From Verrucomicrobiota bacterium (GTDB lineage Bacteria; Verrucomicrobiota; Verrucomicrobiia; CAIQCK01), in assembly GCA_016222825.1 (NCBI GenBank), contig JACRQF010000010.1:1-64000 (forward strand): a stretch of 64,000 bases of DNA, written 5' to 3'. Under the pieces are notes generated by a model. The model was not told where the DNA came from, ran no database searches, and was given only the letters and a program-made list of their open reading frames with translations. Below are positions 26,029 through 35,421 of this stretch, in pieces. The translations under genes were made by a program, and so were the position numbers. Each line of letters starts with the position of its first letter. The first letter of the stretch is position 1.

Positions 26029-26700
26029 TCACTTCAAAAGCGGGTGATTGGCTTTGACGCTCTCCATGCTGAGCGCCATCTCCTGAAGATGGCGGGAACA
26101 TTCAGTGACGGACTTCTCCCACCAACGGCTCTTCAAGATGGCGCTGCAAATCTCCGGCTCAAACCTCATGCGAACAACCTTCGCGGGATTGCCAACCGCA
26201 ATGGCGAAATCCGGCACGTCCCGCGTCACCACAGAGCCAGCGCCGATGACTGAACCGATGCCGATTCGCTTGCAGCCCTTGAGAATGATGCTCCGCGCGC
26301 CAATCCATGAATCATGCCCCATCTCCAGCGTGCCAGCATCAATGCTGTCCGTCTGCACGAATCCAAGGCTCGCGTTGTAGAAAAACGGATGCGTCGAGAG
26401 GCGGTCCATCGGATGGTTGCGCATAAACACCCTCACATCCGGGCCGATGGAAACGTAGCGGCCGACGTGGACGCCGGGAGGAAACGCCGTGGGTTTGAAG
26501 CACTCTCCGTAGCTGTAATCGCCAACCTCCACGCAATAGACCTTCAACATAATCCATCGGGCCGTGCGCGAGAAGAAATGCCCGCCTTCCCAACGCAGCG
26601 CCAGGTCCAGCGCCTGCTCCCGCGTTCTTCGCGTGTGGCTCAACAGGCGAAGCACGCCGGCCGCCGCGCAAGTTTGCATTTCATTGATGGCCATTCGCAA
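26029..26700 (-). CDS. Hexapeptide-repeat acyltransferase (CatB/WcaF type)
   Basis: 223 residues. A 60-residue N-terminal part is followed by a left-handed beta-helix (VHVGRYVSIGPDVRV, MGHDSWIGARSIILKGC, IGIGSVIGAGSVVTRDVPD, IAVGNPAKVV). HPMDRLSTHPFF carries the region of the catalytic His. Such enzymes O- or N-acetylate sugars using acetyl-CoA. It lies between the flippase and the radical SAM gene with gaps of 6-7 bp. Confidence 0.88.
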   Translation of the reverse strand: MRMAINEMQTCAAAGVLRLLSHTRRTREQALDLALRWEGGHFFSRTARWIMLKVYCVEVGDYSYGECFKPTAFPPGVHVGRYVSIGPDVRVFMRNHPMDRLSTHPFFYNASLGFVQTDSIDAGTLEMGHDSWIGARSIILKGCKRIGIGSVIGAGSVVTRDVPDFAIAVGNPAKVVRMRFEPEICSAILKSRWWEKSVTECSRHLQEMALSMESVKANHPLLK

Positions 26701-26706
26701 CCTTTC

Positions 26707-28137
26707 CTAGCGCGCCATCGCAGCGCGCACACGTTGAAACGCCTCCATCCGAAGGCACGCAATCACCCAACCCGCCAGGAAGCCCGCGCATCCTATAAGA
26801 ACGGCAACCCACGGGGCCACCACCACGAACTGCACGATCACCCACGCGACCATGACGAAGGAGCACAACCTCAGCCCTGTCCACCACGGCGCCAGGTATT
26901 CGGCAATCTTCAACCCAAGAATCCGCCGCGCAAAACTGACCTGCAACGAGAGAGCGATCGTGATCGAACACAAAACCGCCAGCGCCACGCCCGACGCGCC
27001 GATGAACCGCGCGAGTGGATAGATAATCACCAGCATGGAGACCGTCCGCGCCAGCGATGCGAGCCGTTGGACGTGGGGCTGTCCCAAGCCAATGAACGCG
27101 TTCATGATGACCGAGGAAAGAATCTGCAAGAATATCGCGACCGACAGCATCGAGAACGCGCCCGCCATGCCCATCACACTGTTTCCATAGACAGTCACCA
27201 AATACGGCTCGCCAAAGAGAATGCAAAATAGCGTGTAGGGCGCGCCCAACGCCACCAACAACTCTGTGACCATGACCACCCGTTTCCTCATCCCCTCCAA
27301 ATCCTCCTGCTGCGCCGAGAACGTCGGCAGCAGCAGCGGACTAATAACGCGACTGAGCACCTTGTTCGGCAAGTCCGCCAAATCCCGCGCCAGGGAGTAA
27401 AGGCCCAGCACGGACGCCGTAAACAGCTTGCCCATCACAAAGGTGTCGGTCTGCATGAGGATGACCATCAGAATCGGCAGGCCGAACATGCCGCGCGAGA
27501 AAGTCGTGATCTCTTTCAGATACTCGCGATTGATGCGCAGCGTCGGCCGGAACGGCAGGACTAGAAACGACAGGACGCACCGGCACAGCGACTCCGCGAC
27601 CGCTCCCACAATGAGCGCCCAGACGCTCCGCGTGATGAAGCCCAGCACGATCGCCACCACGACCCCCACCACCCCGCTGGCCTGCATCAGCAACACCCAT
27701 TTCCCAAACGAGAAATCCTTCTGCAGCACGTGCAGCGCCGGGCTGGTGGCCGCATTCAAGACCGTCACCAGAAACCCCACCCGCAGCATCAGGACGGCGT
27801 GCTCCTGGTTGAAAGTCCTCGCCACCCAGGGCGCCAGCGTCCAGAGCGCCACATACAGCAGCAGGCCCCGGCCAAGCGAAAGCCACCAGTTCGTGCTGAG
27901 GAACTCTCTTTCCCGTCCGTGCTTGTTTTGGACCACCGCCTCGCGCAGCCCCACCTCGGTCAATGCTTCCGCCACCGCCACGCAGGCCACCAGAAGCGCC
28001 GCCAATCCGAAAGCGTCCGGCGTCAGAAGCCGCGCCAGAATGATGGTCCGCAGAAAACGGCAGCCGTATTCAAAAAACGAGGCCAACCCCAGCGAACCGC
28101 CGCTGCGGACCAGCAGTTTGTCAATGCTTCCGCTCAT
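26707..28137 (-). CDS. wzx: Polysaccharide flippase (Wzx/WzxC type)
   Basis: 476 residues, about 12-14 membrane helices of the MOP superfamily. It flips undecaprenyl-linked repeat units to the periplasm. The start SGGSLGLASFFEYGCRFLRT and FSRGMFGLPILMVILMQTDT are typical for the WzxC/polysaccharide transporter group. It is the only flippase in the locus and pairs with the polymerase-like protein at 31337. Confidence 0.9.
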   Translation of the reverse strand: MSGSIDKLLVRSGGSLGLASFFEYGCRFLRTIILARLLTPDAFGLAALLVACVAVAEALTEVGLREAVVQNKHGREREFLSTNWWLSLGRGLLLYVALWTLAPWVARTFNQEHAVLMLRVGFLVTVLNAATSPALHVLQKDFSFGKWVLLMQASGVVGVVVAIVLGFITRSVWALIVGAVAESLCRCVLSFLVLPFRPTLRINREYLKEITTFSRGMFGLPILMVILMQTDTFVMGKLFTASVLGLYSLARDLADLPNKVLSRVISPLLLPTFSAQQEDLEGMRKRVVMVTELLVALGAPYTLFCILFGEPYLVTVYGNSVMGMAGAFSMLSVAIFLQILSSVIMNAFIGLGQPHVQRLASLARTVSMLVIIYPLARFIGASGVALAVLCSITIALSLQVSFARRILGLKIAEYLAPWWTGLRLCSFVMVAWVIVQFVVVAPWVAVLIGCAGFLAGWVIACLRMEAFQRVRAAMAR

Positions 28138-28143
28138 TCCGCG

Positions 28144-28803
28144 CTATGCTTTCTGCAAATCATTGGAGGCAAAGGCCACCTTCTGCGGGCGCCAGGGGAA
28201 GTGCTTTTCCGTCCGCACTTCAACGCTCAATCCCAGTTCCTTGCGCAGCACATCCAGATGCAGCGGGTTGTAATACACGACAGTAATCTTCCTGGGCCGC
28301 TTCACCAGGGTTTCGCGAATCCGTCCCAGCACCGCCGCCAGCGTCGTCGGACCAAAAGGGTTGAACATGAAATAGATCGTTCCCAAACTGTAATCCGTCT
28401 CGGCGGCGTTTTCGGTCCGAACCTCGATCGGCGCAATGCGGCCCTTCAGGCTGGCTGCGTTTCGCTCGGCGACCTGCGCAAGCGCCGGGTCAATCTCGAC
28501 GCCGACACTCTTCTTGATCGGGCACTGCGCAAACATCGCCAGCGCCCGCCCTTTGCCGCAGCCGATGTCGAAGAACACATCCTCCGACCCCGGCTTGACC
28601 ACCTGCACAATCCTTCGGAGAAGCCAGTAAGGAATGGCTTCGTAGCGGGTGGCATCCGTGCAAACGTCCCTGAACCGGAACGAGTCCACAGACTCGGTCC
28701 TGATCCCGTAGTATCGATCGTTCGCATGTCCGATCGAATCCCGGAGCATCGAATACAGCCGCATCAAAACACGGTTTTCCCGCAGAACATCTCTTATGCT
28801 CAT
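28144..28803 (-). CDS. Class I SAM-dependent methyltransferase
   Basis: 219 residues. The SAM motif VFFDIGCGKGRALAMFAQ lies at about residue 70, with the acidic GVEIDPALAQ following. FNPFGPTTLAAVLGRI resembles methyltransferases seen in polysaccharide loci. The start MSIRDV at 28803 was chosen, with AAGAGG upstream; an upstream in-frame ATG at 28875 would add 24 unconserved residues. The methylated target is unknown. Confidence 0.82.
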   Translation of the reverse strand: MSIRDVLRENRVLMRLYSMLRDSIGHANDRYYGIRTESVDSFRFRDVCTDATRYEAIPYWLLRRIVQVVKPGSEDVFFDIGCGKGRALAMFAQCPIKKSVGVEIDPALAQVAERNAASLKGRIAPIEVRTENAAETDYSLGTIYFMFNPFGPTTLAAVLGRIRETLVKRPRKITVVYYNPLHLDVLRKELGLSVEVRTEKHFPWRPQKVAFASNDLQKA

Positions 28804-28905
28804 GTGATGGAACCTCTTTCCGGCACAAGGAATACCCGCTCTTCGCCGCAGAAGCAAACGAATGGTGTCCGGCAAAACCGCCTGTGGCGGCCTCAGAACC
28901 CGCGG

Positions 28906-30066
28906 TTACTCGCCCGCCTCGCCCCCTTGCTGCCCGGCTTGCTGGGCAGCGTGCTGACGCCAGACCTTCTTGATGCGGCCAACAAACGGGAGCTTCATCG
29001 CCACCGATCTGGCCTGTTTCACGGCAGCCAATGACATCGCAATGAGCCGGTTCCTCAGCGTCGGCGCGTAAAGCATCACATCGCACTCCTCCCAGGATTC
29101 GTCGCCGAATCGCTGCTTGTAAAACGCGCTGCCCAGGCCAAAGTCTACAAACCGGACGCCCTCGCGAACCAACTCCTCCATGATATGGGCCAGCAGCAAC
29201 GACCCGATCTCGTAGTGCCTCAGTTCCGGGTCGTAGCCGGTGTATTCGGAATGAAACGTGTCGCCATAAACGCACCCCATCCAGAACGCCTTCGGCACGC
29301 CGCCCAATCGCAGCACGTAACCACGGAAAGCGCCCTTGGCCGCAAAAACCCCGCACCGAGACCGAAAGAAATCATCATTCCTGAATCCAACTCCCAAACC
29401 GCGTTGAAACGTCTTCCTGGCCACTTGCTCCGATATCTCACAGAACGAATCGGTCTGGGCCGGCTCCTTTATGAGATCGTAGCTCAACGCGTTTGGAAAA
29501 TCTTCATCGAGCTTCTTCGCGAGCCTTTTCAACCAGTAGCGGTGCTTCCGGCTCAGACCCGCCCAGAAAGCCGCGACATCCTTCGGCAGGGTCTTTCGCC
29601 AGTGCGCCTGCGGGTCGGCCAACAGCATCGGAAGGAATTGCTTCGGCGCGCTCAGGGCCGCCGCCGTGAGCGGATGATCGCTTCGGATATTGCAGATGAA
29701 GATCCTATCAAACTGGCCTTCCGAAAGGTCGTCGCACACCTTCCCCATAACGGACGCGGCTGTTTCAGGGGACATCGTGCCGAGCACGCCCCCGGTGAGG
29801 ATCTTCAGCGACGTCATGCGGCCCAGCGTCGGAGTCCAGTAGCCAAGGTCAACCACGGCGCGGTCGGCCTCGACCCGGCCCGCGACGATGCATTCGACCG
29901 TGTTGTCCTTCTTGACAGCCATCACCCAAGGACGCGCCGACGATCCTTGGCGCTCCAAATAGAGGGAAAAGTGCTCCCAGTCCACGTTCGGGTGGTTCTG
30001 TAGCCGGCACCAGTCCTCTCTCACGGCGCTGAGTTGCTGGGCGTCGTTATATGTGTCCAAGGTCAT
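28906..30066 (-). CDS. GNAT/FemAB-like acyltransferase (BioF2-like)
   Basis: 386 residues with the double GNAT fold of FemAB/BioF2-like proteins. The core SRKHRYWLKRLAKKLDED and MGCVYGDTFHSEYTGYDPEL, then IGSLLLAHIMEELVREGVRF, are the usual signs. The start at 30066 follows the preceding stop directly (TAA-C-ATG). One of three FemAB-like proteins in the locus. Members of this group in exosortase/EPS loci are thought to transfer amino acids or acyl groups onto sugars, which is not proven here. Confidence 0.8.
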   Translation of the reverse strand: MTLDTYNDAQQLSAVREDWCRLQNHPNVDWEHFSLYLERQGSSARPWVMAVKKDNTVECIVAGRVEADRAVVDLGYWTPTLGRMTSLKILTGGVLGTMSPETAASVMGKVCDDLSEGQFDRIFICNIRSDHPLTAAALSAPKQFLPMLLADPQAHWRKTLPKDVAAFWAGLSRKHRYWLKRLAKKLDEDFPNALSYDLIKEPAQTDSFCEISEQVARKTFQRGLGVGFRNDDFFRSRCGVFAAKGAFRGYVLRLGGVPKAFWMGCVYGDTFHSEYTGYDPELRHYEIGSLLLAHIMEELVREGVRFVDFGLGSAFYKQRFGDESWEECDVMLYAPTLRNRLIAMSLAAVKQARSVAMKLPFVGRIKKVWRQHAAQQAGQQGGEAGE

Positions 30067-30067
30067 G

Positions 30068-31327
30068 TTACGCGCTGTCACCCTTGGCGGAGGTGTCTGC
30101 CTCGCTCGGAGCCGGAGGCACACCACCCGCCGCGTTATGCCGGCCAGAACCGATCAGCCGCCTTGGCAGCCTTCTCAACTGCTTGAGCGTGTCTTTGACT
30201 TTCGGGAAGCGCTTCACCCATGCGCGCAGCCTCGCGGGAAACCACGAATGCACGTTGGCCGCCACACCCTTCCACGCCACCAACTCCATCGCGAACTTGC
30301 TCCGGGTCGCCCAGAACTGTTTGTATTCCGCGTCACCAAAAAGAAAATCAAGCGCGTGGTCGCCCCGGTCCAGAATGGTCTTGACCACGCTGTTCATGAG
30401 GGCCTTGCCTGGCGAAAGCTGGGCCAGCGCCTCATCGAATCCGACACAACTGCACAGATTCTCCCGGTCTTTGCGGAAGTTGAGAACGAAGGCCATGTCC
30501 TTGCCGCCGTGGGTCATGAGATACACGTCCGCCAGTTGCTGCCGTCCCAAGGCGGGGAGCAGCTCGCGATAGAAGGGAGACCCCAGAGGCTCCTGCCCGC
30601 GGCGGAACAGCCAGCTTCGCTTCTGGATCGCCTCCACCCGCCCCACGACCTGCTCGTCAAGCTCAGCGCCTTGATACAAGCGAATCTCGACCGGGCCGGC
30701 TTCCTCCAGCTTCTTGCGCTCCCGCTTCAGGTTGTAACGCACTTTGCTGGACTTGGCCGCGAGGAATTTCTCGTAGCCCTCCGTCTCGTAGAGGTAATGA
30801 CAGATGTTTCTCGCCCAAGAGCAGGAACTCCAGCCAAGCGTGGTCAAATGCGCGAGCATCACCGCCAAGCCTTCGTCCCGGCATTGGAAATAGGGGATGT
30901 GCAGCAACCCGCAAGGAAAACAGCCGGCGAGCGCCGTCGCAATGGCTTGAGCCACGTCGTCCCGACCGGGCGGCACCAACGGACCGAGGTAGGCAAACTC
31001 GTCGTAGCCGATCGGGTAAACGCGCTGAACTCCCCCACGCCGCTCCGTCACGAAAGGGCCGATGCCCACCAGCCTGCCTTTCTCGCGCAGGGTGATGACC
31101 GCCAGCGAACACGCGCCCCGACGATGACGCAGCCAGACCTGATTCCAAACAAACGACTGGAACGCCGTCAGGCCGGAGCAGGTATCGAAGAGCGCCCGCC
31201 AATCCTCCGCCAAAGCCTCGAAGGCGGCTTGGTCCGAAACAACCGCGGCTTCCAAGCCTGAGGCGATGACCGGCAGCGTTGCCGACGGCAGAGACGAGTG
31301 CATTGGGGGCGGCTGGCGATTGCCCAA
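30068..31327 (-). CDS. GNAT/FemAB-like acyltransferase
   Basis: 419 residues. The acceptor domain has KSSKVRYNLKRERKKLEE, and the C-terminal GNAT half has FVLNFRKDRENLCSCVGFD, SPGKALMNSVVKTILDRG and LDFLFGDAEYKQFWA. It is the second FemAB-like gene in tandem with 28906-30066 (start one base after this stop). A basic, low-complexity tail follows residue about 375. The start is uncertain between 31327 and ATG 31303 (MHSSLP). Confidence 0.8.
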   Translation of the reverse strand: MGNRQPPPMHSSLPSATLPVIASGLEAAVVSDQAAFEALAEDWRALFDTCSGLTAFQSFVWNQVWLRHRRGACSLAVITLREKGRLVGIGPFVTERRGGVQRVYPIGYDEFAYLGPLVPPGRDDVAQAIATALAGCFPCGLLHIPYFQCRDEGLAVMLAHLTTLGWSSCSWARNICHYLYETEGYEKFLAAKSSKVRYNLKRERKKLEEAGPVEIRLYQGAELDEQVVGRVEAIQKRSWLFRRGQEPLGSPFYRELLPALGRQQLADVYLMTHGGKDMAFVLNFRKDRENLCSCVGFDEALAQLSPGKALMNSVVKTILDRGDHALDFLFGDAEYKQFWATRSKFAMELVAWKGVAANVHSWFPARLRAWVKRFPKVKDTLKQLRRLPRRLIGSGRHNAAGGVPPAPSEADTSAKGDSA

Positions 31328-31336
31328 GGTCAGAGG

Positions 31337-32746
31337 TTAGGTGACAGCCGGTTGCGCCGGCCCCAGCGGCTGTGAAGGTCCGGCTTCAGGCTCTGAAGCA
31401 CCGCTGGCCGCCACCACACTCTCCAAGACTTCCGGTTCTGTCAGACGCGAAATGACGGCGATCGTGAGGAAATAGAACACGATAACCTGGTCAAAATAGG
31501 CCACGGAAATAAACGACATCATGTGAGAAACCATCGCGCAGCCCAACCCCCAGAAGAAGAGTTGCTTCGACCGGTCCACGCCCTCCAGCGTTTTGATGGC
31601 GTTTCCGACGCGTTTGAAGCAAATAACGATCATGGCAACGAACAGGATGAACTTGAGTAACCCGCCGTTGACGCACTCCAAAACGTATTGGCTGGTGATG
31701 TCCGTATTGTCAGGGTCGTTCCACAGCGGCGCGGTAGGCCCCCACTCCGCCGTATAGCGCGTTCCGAGCAAAAACCAATCTGTGAAGTTTCTGATACACG
31801 AGTCAATCAAATAGGAGCGATGATATCCAGTTCCACCGCTGATGACGCTGATCTTGCCGATGAGCCACCAAATCGGCGTCTTCATGACCGCTTGCAACCC
31901 AATCAGCATCAACACAACCCCCCATCGCACTGACCGCATCAGGTGCCTCCACTGCCACCAAAGAAGCCCAGCCGTGCCCACCAGCCAACCCATGAACGGG
32001 CCGGCTGAGTAGGATGTCACAAGCACGGTCGAAACAGCCAGCAACCCCACAATCATTCTGCCAGTTCCGGGAATTCTTCGCTCAAAACGATCCCAGAAAT
32101 ACACCGCGAACAGGGGGAAAAAGCTGATGGCAAACGTGCCAGCCAGAATCGGGTGTTCAAAAGGCCCCTGGCAACGAAAACGCTCATAACGCTCGAACGG
32201 AATCTCAGGCACGCCACCGAAAATGGCGAACGGATTGCGTTCCGTGAAGTTCTCGACGACCATCGAAACCGCCAAGGGAACGGTAAGCACTGCCATGCCG
32301 CGCAGGATCGCCTCGACATCTTCAAAGTCACGCACCAAACAGCGGAACAAGAAATAGCTGCCCGCTGCGTTGTAGGCAAAACCAAGACGGTTCTGCAAAA
32401 CGTCACCCGTCGGTTTGAGCAAAACCGCAGCGACGACACTCACCACCACCCACCAGATGAACACACGATCCAACTTGTTGAACCGCAGCCCGAGAAACTC
32501 CCCTCGCATCAACACGCGCAACCAGCCTGCGAAAATGATGATGCGGAAGATCGGGAAGTGCAAACCCATGATCACCAGCAACTGGCCCAGTGTCATGTAG
32601 CAACACACCATCAACAATGGCAATACCGCATAACGACGTGGCAGAAAGAGAATCAGCAACGATGCAACGAGAAGCATTGTGAAGGACAATGCGTTCAGCG
32701 TTGTTGCCTCACCCACGCCTTCCAGATATGCGAATGGACTTTCCAT
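31337..32746 (-). CDS. O-antigen ligase/polymerase-like membrane protein (Wzy type)
   Basis: 469 residues with about 11-12 membrane helices and a large periplasmic loop in the second half (VISGGTGYHRSYLIDSCIRN). This layout fits Wzy/O-antigen ligase-like polymerases. RCQGPFEHPILAGTFA is the usual motif with a conserved His/Pro near helix 6. The Pro/Ala-rich C-terminal tail is cytoplasmic. In the locus it would polymerise the repeat units exported by the flippase. Confidence 0.82.
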   Translation of the reverse strand: MESPFAYLEGVGEATTLNALSFTMLLVASLLILFLPRRYAVLPLLMVCCYMTLGQLLVIMGLHFPIFRIIIFAGWLRVLMRGEFLGLRFNKLDRVFIWWVVVSVVAAVLLKPTGDVLQNRLGFAYNAAGSYFLFRCLVRDFEDVEAILRGMAVLTVPLAVSMVVENFTERNPFAIFGGVPEIPFERYERFRCQGPFEHPILAGTFAISFFPLFAVYFWDRFERRIPGTGRMIVGLLAVSTVLVTSYSAGPFMGWLVGTAGLLWWQWRHLMRSVRWGVVLMLIGLQAVMKTPIWWLIGKISVISGGTGYHRSYLIDSCIRNFTDWFLLGTRYTAEWGPTAPLWNDPDNTDITSQYVLECVNGGLLKFILFVAMIVICFKRVGNAIKTLEGVDRSKQLFFWGLGCAMVSHMMSFISVAYFDQVIVFYFLTIAVISRLTEPEVLESVVAASGASEPEAGPSQPLGPAQPAVT

Positions 32747-32861
32747 AGCAGGCCCTAATTTGTTGGCCGGTCTATTAACGCATCTCTATGCCCAATGCAA
32801 GCCCGCAAACCGTCGCCTCTCTCCATCCAAGGGCGCCACATCTTCAAACCCGCCGCCTTCT

Positions 32862-34511
32862 CTACTTGACCCTGTAGGCCCCGATGTCCCAGCCCCGGCC
32901 TACGGGCCGGGGCAGACCATCTTTGTCAACCGTGAACAGGTGGCTAAGATTGGTTCCGGCGCCGGCACACGGTGAACCGGCTGTCAGATGCAGGTCATTC
33001 AGGTTGCTGTTCACCCCAATCCCAAAACTGATGTCCGCGAACTTCGGATCCGCGAGAAGGCCGTGAGTCTCCCACCCCCAATCGCTTCGGGCCTGCGCCA
33101 GCGTCGCATAGCACTTGCCGGTCGGCATCGTGCGCTGCATCACAAACTGGTCCGCGCGAGGCGTGAAATAGCAGTTGTAGTCCATCACCTTCGGGGCGCT
33201 CTTGGGGTCGTAGATCAACACCGACAACGCCGCATCCCGCGTAGTCTTGTAGAAGAGGTTGTTCAGAATCTTGATGGCGCCCTTGTCCACATCGCATCCT
33301 GCGGTCACAGTCCTGAGCATGATGGCGTAGGTGGCGTCATAGAAGGTGTTGTTGCAGATCTCGAAATTGATAGGTGTGTCCACTCCCTCATACGGACCGT
33401 CCTGAACGTAGATTGCGCCGTCGCCATGCAGCACGTTGACGAAGACATTGTTGTAGATCTGGACATTGCCACCCATCCCCGTCAGGAAGATCATCGCCGT
33501 GCCGCCGCCCTTCGTGGTGTTTTGGTAGAAGAAGTTGGAGTGCAGCCGGATCACGCCATAGGTGCGGTTGCGATAGTTGGACACTCCTAGGATGATCCCG
33601 TCCGTGTGAGGATTCGACCCGGCCCCCTTCCAGTTCACGTGATCGTATTCTGTAAAATCATGAAACTGGCAATGGCTCACCGTGATGTCGTCCAGCGTCG
33701 TGTTGTTTGCGCTTGATGACAGTTCGACCAGCCAGCGCATGTAGTGGTGGAAGTTACAACCCGTGATGAGCACCCTTCGCGCCGACTTATTCCGCCCATA
33801 TTGTCCCGGCGATATGCGGATGCCCTTCTCCATCCGGGTAAACTCGCAGTTGGAAACCGTCAGGCCGTCCACGCCGAAGGCATAGATGCCAAAGCCGCCC
33901 AAGCCGGCCCGGAATGACGCCGGCGGGCCATTCGTCCAGATTCCGAGTTCGTGGAAATAGCAATCGCGTATTTCCACATTGGTGGCGTCGCGCAAATACA
34001 CGCCGTAGCCGGGGCTGTGCGGCGTCGGCTGCTTGTTCGTGACGTATTCCTGCGGGTTCGGCACGCCGCCCAGGTGCGTCACCTCGAAGTTCCTGATGAC
34101 GACGTTGCTGATGCTGGTGTCGGTCAGAAACCCGTAACGGCGCGCATCTTCGTTCAGGCAACCGCCATCTATCACCGCCTGGCCTTTGCCCCAAGCGGCC
34201 AGCGAGTTGCCGTCGTAGGTGACCGGCGCTCCGGGCGCGCCATCGAACACCAGATGGATCGTGCCGCCATAGCGAACGCCTCCCTTGAACCTGACCGTAT
34301 CACCCGGATTGAGAACCGTGTCGCGAGGCTTGAACGTGGCGCAGGCATCACCGGGACAATGCTTCCAAGCCGTGTTCGGAGACTTGCCATCGTTGGTGTC
34401 TGCGCCTCCGCCGAAATCAACATAGTAGGTATCGGCACCTTCGCAGCAACCAAACCCGACCACCCACGCGAACAACAGCAACCGGCTGGCTGAAACAATG
34501 GATCGCATCAT
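32862..34511 (-). CDS. Secreted right-handed beta-helix protein
   Basis: 549 residues. Signal peptide (about 1-26), then YYVDFGGGADTNDGKSPNTA, the classical opening of secreted parallel beta-helix proteins. Repeats such as VEIRDCYFHELGIWTNG, LTVSNCEFTRMEKGIRI and VQIYNNVFVNVLHGDGAIYV build the helix. Possible roles are a lyase, an epimerase like AlgG, or a matrix protein acting on the polymer made by this locus. It has no PEP-CTERM tag. The start at 34511 is supported by GGAGAGG upstream. Confidence 0.82.
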   Translation of the reverse strand: MMRSIVSASRLLLFAWVVGFGCCEGADTYYVDFGGGADTNDGKSPNTAWKHCPGDACATFKPRDTVLNPGDTVRFKGGVRYGGTIHLVFDGAPGAPVTYDGNSLAAWGKGQAVIDGGCLNEDARRYGFLTDTSISNVVIRNFEVTHLGGVPNPQEYVTNKQPTPHSPGYGVYLRDATNVEIRDCYFHELGIWTNGPPASFRAGLGGFGIYAFGVDGLTVSNCEFTRMEKGIRISPGQYGRNKSARRVLITGCNFHHYMRWLVELSSSANNTTLDDITVSHCQFHDFTEYDHVNWKGAGSNPHTDGIILGVSNYRNRTYGVIRLHSNFFYQNTTKGGGTAMIFLTGMGGNVQIYNNVFVNVLHGDGAIYVQDGPYEGVDTPINFEICNNTFYDATYAIMLRTVTAGCDVDKGAIKILNNLFYKTTRDAALSVLIYDPKSAPKVMDYNCYFTPRADQFVMQRTMPTGKCYATLAQARSDWGWETHGLLADPKFADISFGIGVNSNLNDLHLTAGSPCAGAGTNLSHLFTVDKDGLPRPVGRGWDIGAYRVK

Positions 34512-34535
34512 ATTTCTAATCCTCTCCAATCGCGT

Positions 34536-35408
34536 TCACGTGGATCGTTTCCACGGATACATCCGCGCCCGCTGCTCGGCGCGAACCTGGGCCACCACCT
34601 TCGGCGACAGACATCGCTTCCGGCGGCTCACCACAGACCAAGCGTAGCCGCAAAACCGCGCCACCGCTCCGACCAGGAACGGCGACTCCCAAAACCGAAA
34701 GGCGCACTTGAAAAGCTCAAACACCGGGTCGTTGCCAATGGCGTAATCCCGCAACCCCATCTGCCATTTCCGCCGCAGTTTGTTGCCCTCGCCAACATTG
34801 CGGGGCTTCAGGTGCTCCATGATGAGATCGGGAAAAGTCTGCGTGTGATAACCGTTGGCCCGCGCCTGACAGCACGTGATCGCGTCCCAGCCGCCTTCCG
34901 GGATCGGCACCAGCCCGCCCAGCGACTCGAAACATTCCCGGCGGAAAAACTGCGCCGCGCCGGAAATATCCTTCAAGTATTGCCGCTGCCACGGCGTCTT
35001 GCCGTCAATCACATCCAACACGCGGCCTCCGGCCAACCCCAGCCGCGGGTCCGCTTCAAACCGAGCAATGAGGCTGGCAAAATAGTCGGGCTTGAAACGC
35101 ACGTCGGCGTCCAGCAACCCAATGAAGTCGAAATCCCTCGTCTTCAGCGCCTTGTAACCGGCCTCATCTGCATGCACCACTGCCGCAAAACTGCGCGGGC
35201 CGGTCACGGAGTGCTTCAGGAGCCTGATGAAAGAATGCTCGCGCGCATAACATTCGACGATTTCCTCCGTCCGGTCGGTCGAGCCGTTGCTGACGATGAT
35301 CCATTCTCGCGGCAGCAACGACTGGGCCAGCACGGATCGGATAGTCTCCTCAATCGTGGCCGCCTCGTTGCAGGCCGGAGTCACCAGGACATAGGAAGCG
35401 CCGCTCAT
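34536..35408 (-). CDS. Glycosyltransferase family 2
   Basis: 290 residues, a GT-A fold starting VLVTPACNEAATIEETIRSV. The metal-binding DxD lies in FIGLLDADVRFKPDYFASL at about residue 100, and the acceptor part in GGLVPIPEGGWDAITC. No membrane segment except a possible amphipathic C-terminal helix. Sugar and acceptor are unknown. It is preceded by another GT2 gene, 13 bp away. Confidence 0.9.
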   Translation of the reverse strand: MSGASYVLVTPACNEAATIEETIRSVLAQSLLPREWIIVSNGSTDRTEEIVECYAREHSFIRLLKHSVTGPRSFAAVVHADEAGYKALKTRDFDFIGLLDADVRFKPDYFASLIARFEADPRLGLAGGRVLDVIDGKTPWQRQYLKDISGAAQFFRRECFESLGGLVPIPEGGWDAITCCQARANGYHTQTFPDLIMEHLKPRNVGEGNKLRRKWQMGLRDYAIGNDPVFELFKCAFRFWESPFLVGAVARFCGYAWSVVSRRKRCLSPKVVAQVRAEQRARMYPWKRST

Positions 35409-35421
35409 GGTTCGAATCGCC

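Noticed and set aside
32862..34511. PEP-CTERM tag on the beta-helix protein or other exported proteins here
   Set aside because: The C-termini lack a sorting motif followed by a helix and basic tail; the window seems to hold no exosortase substrate.
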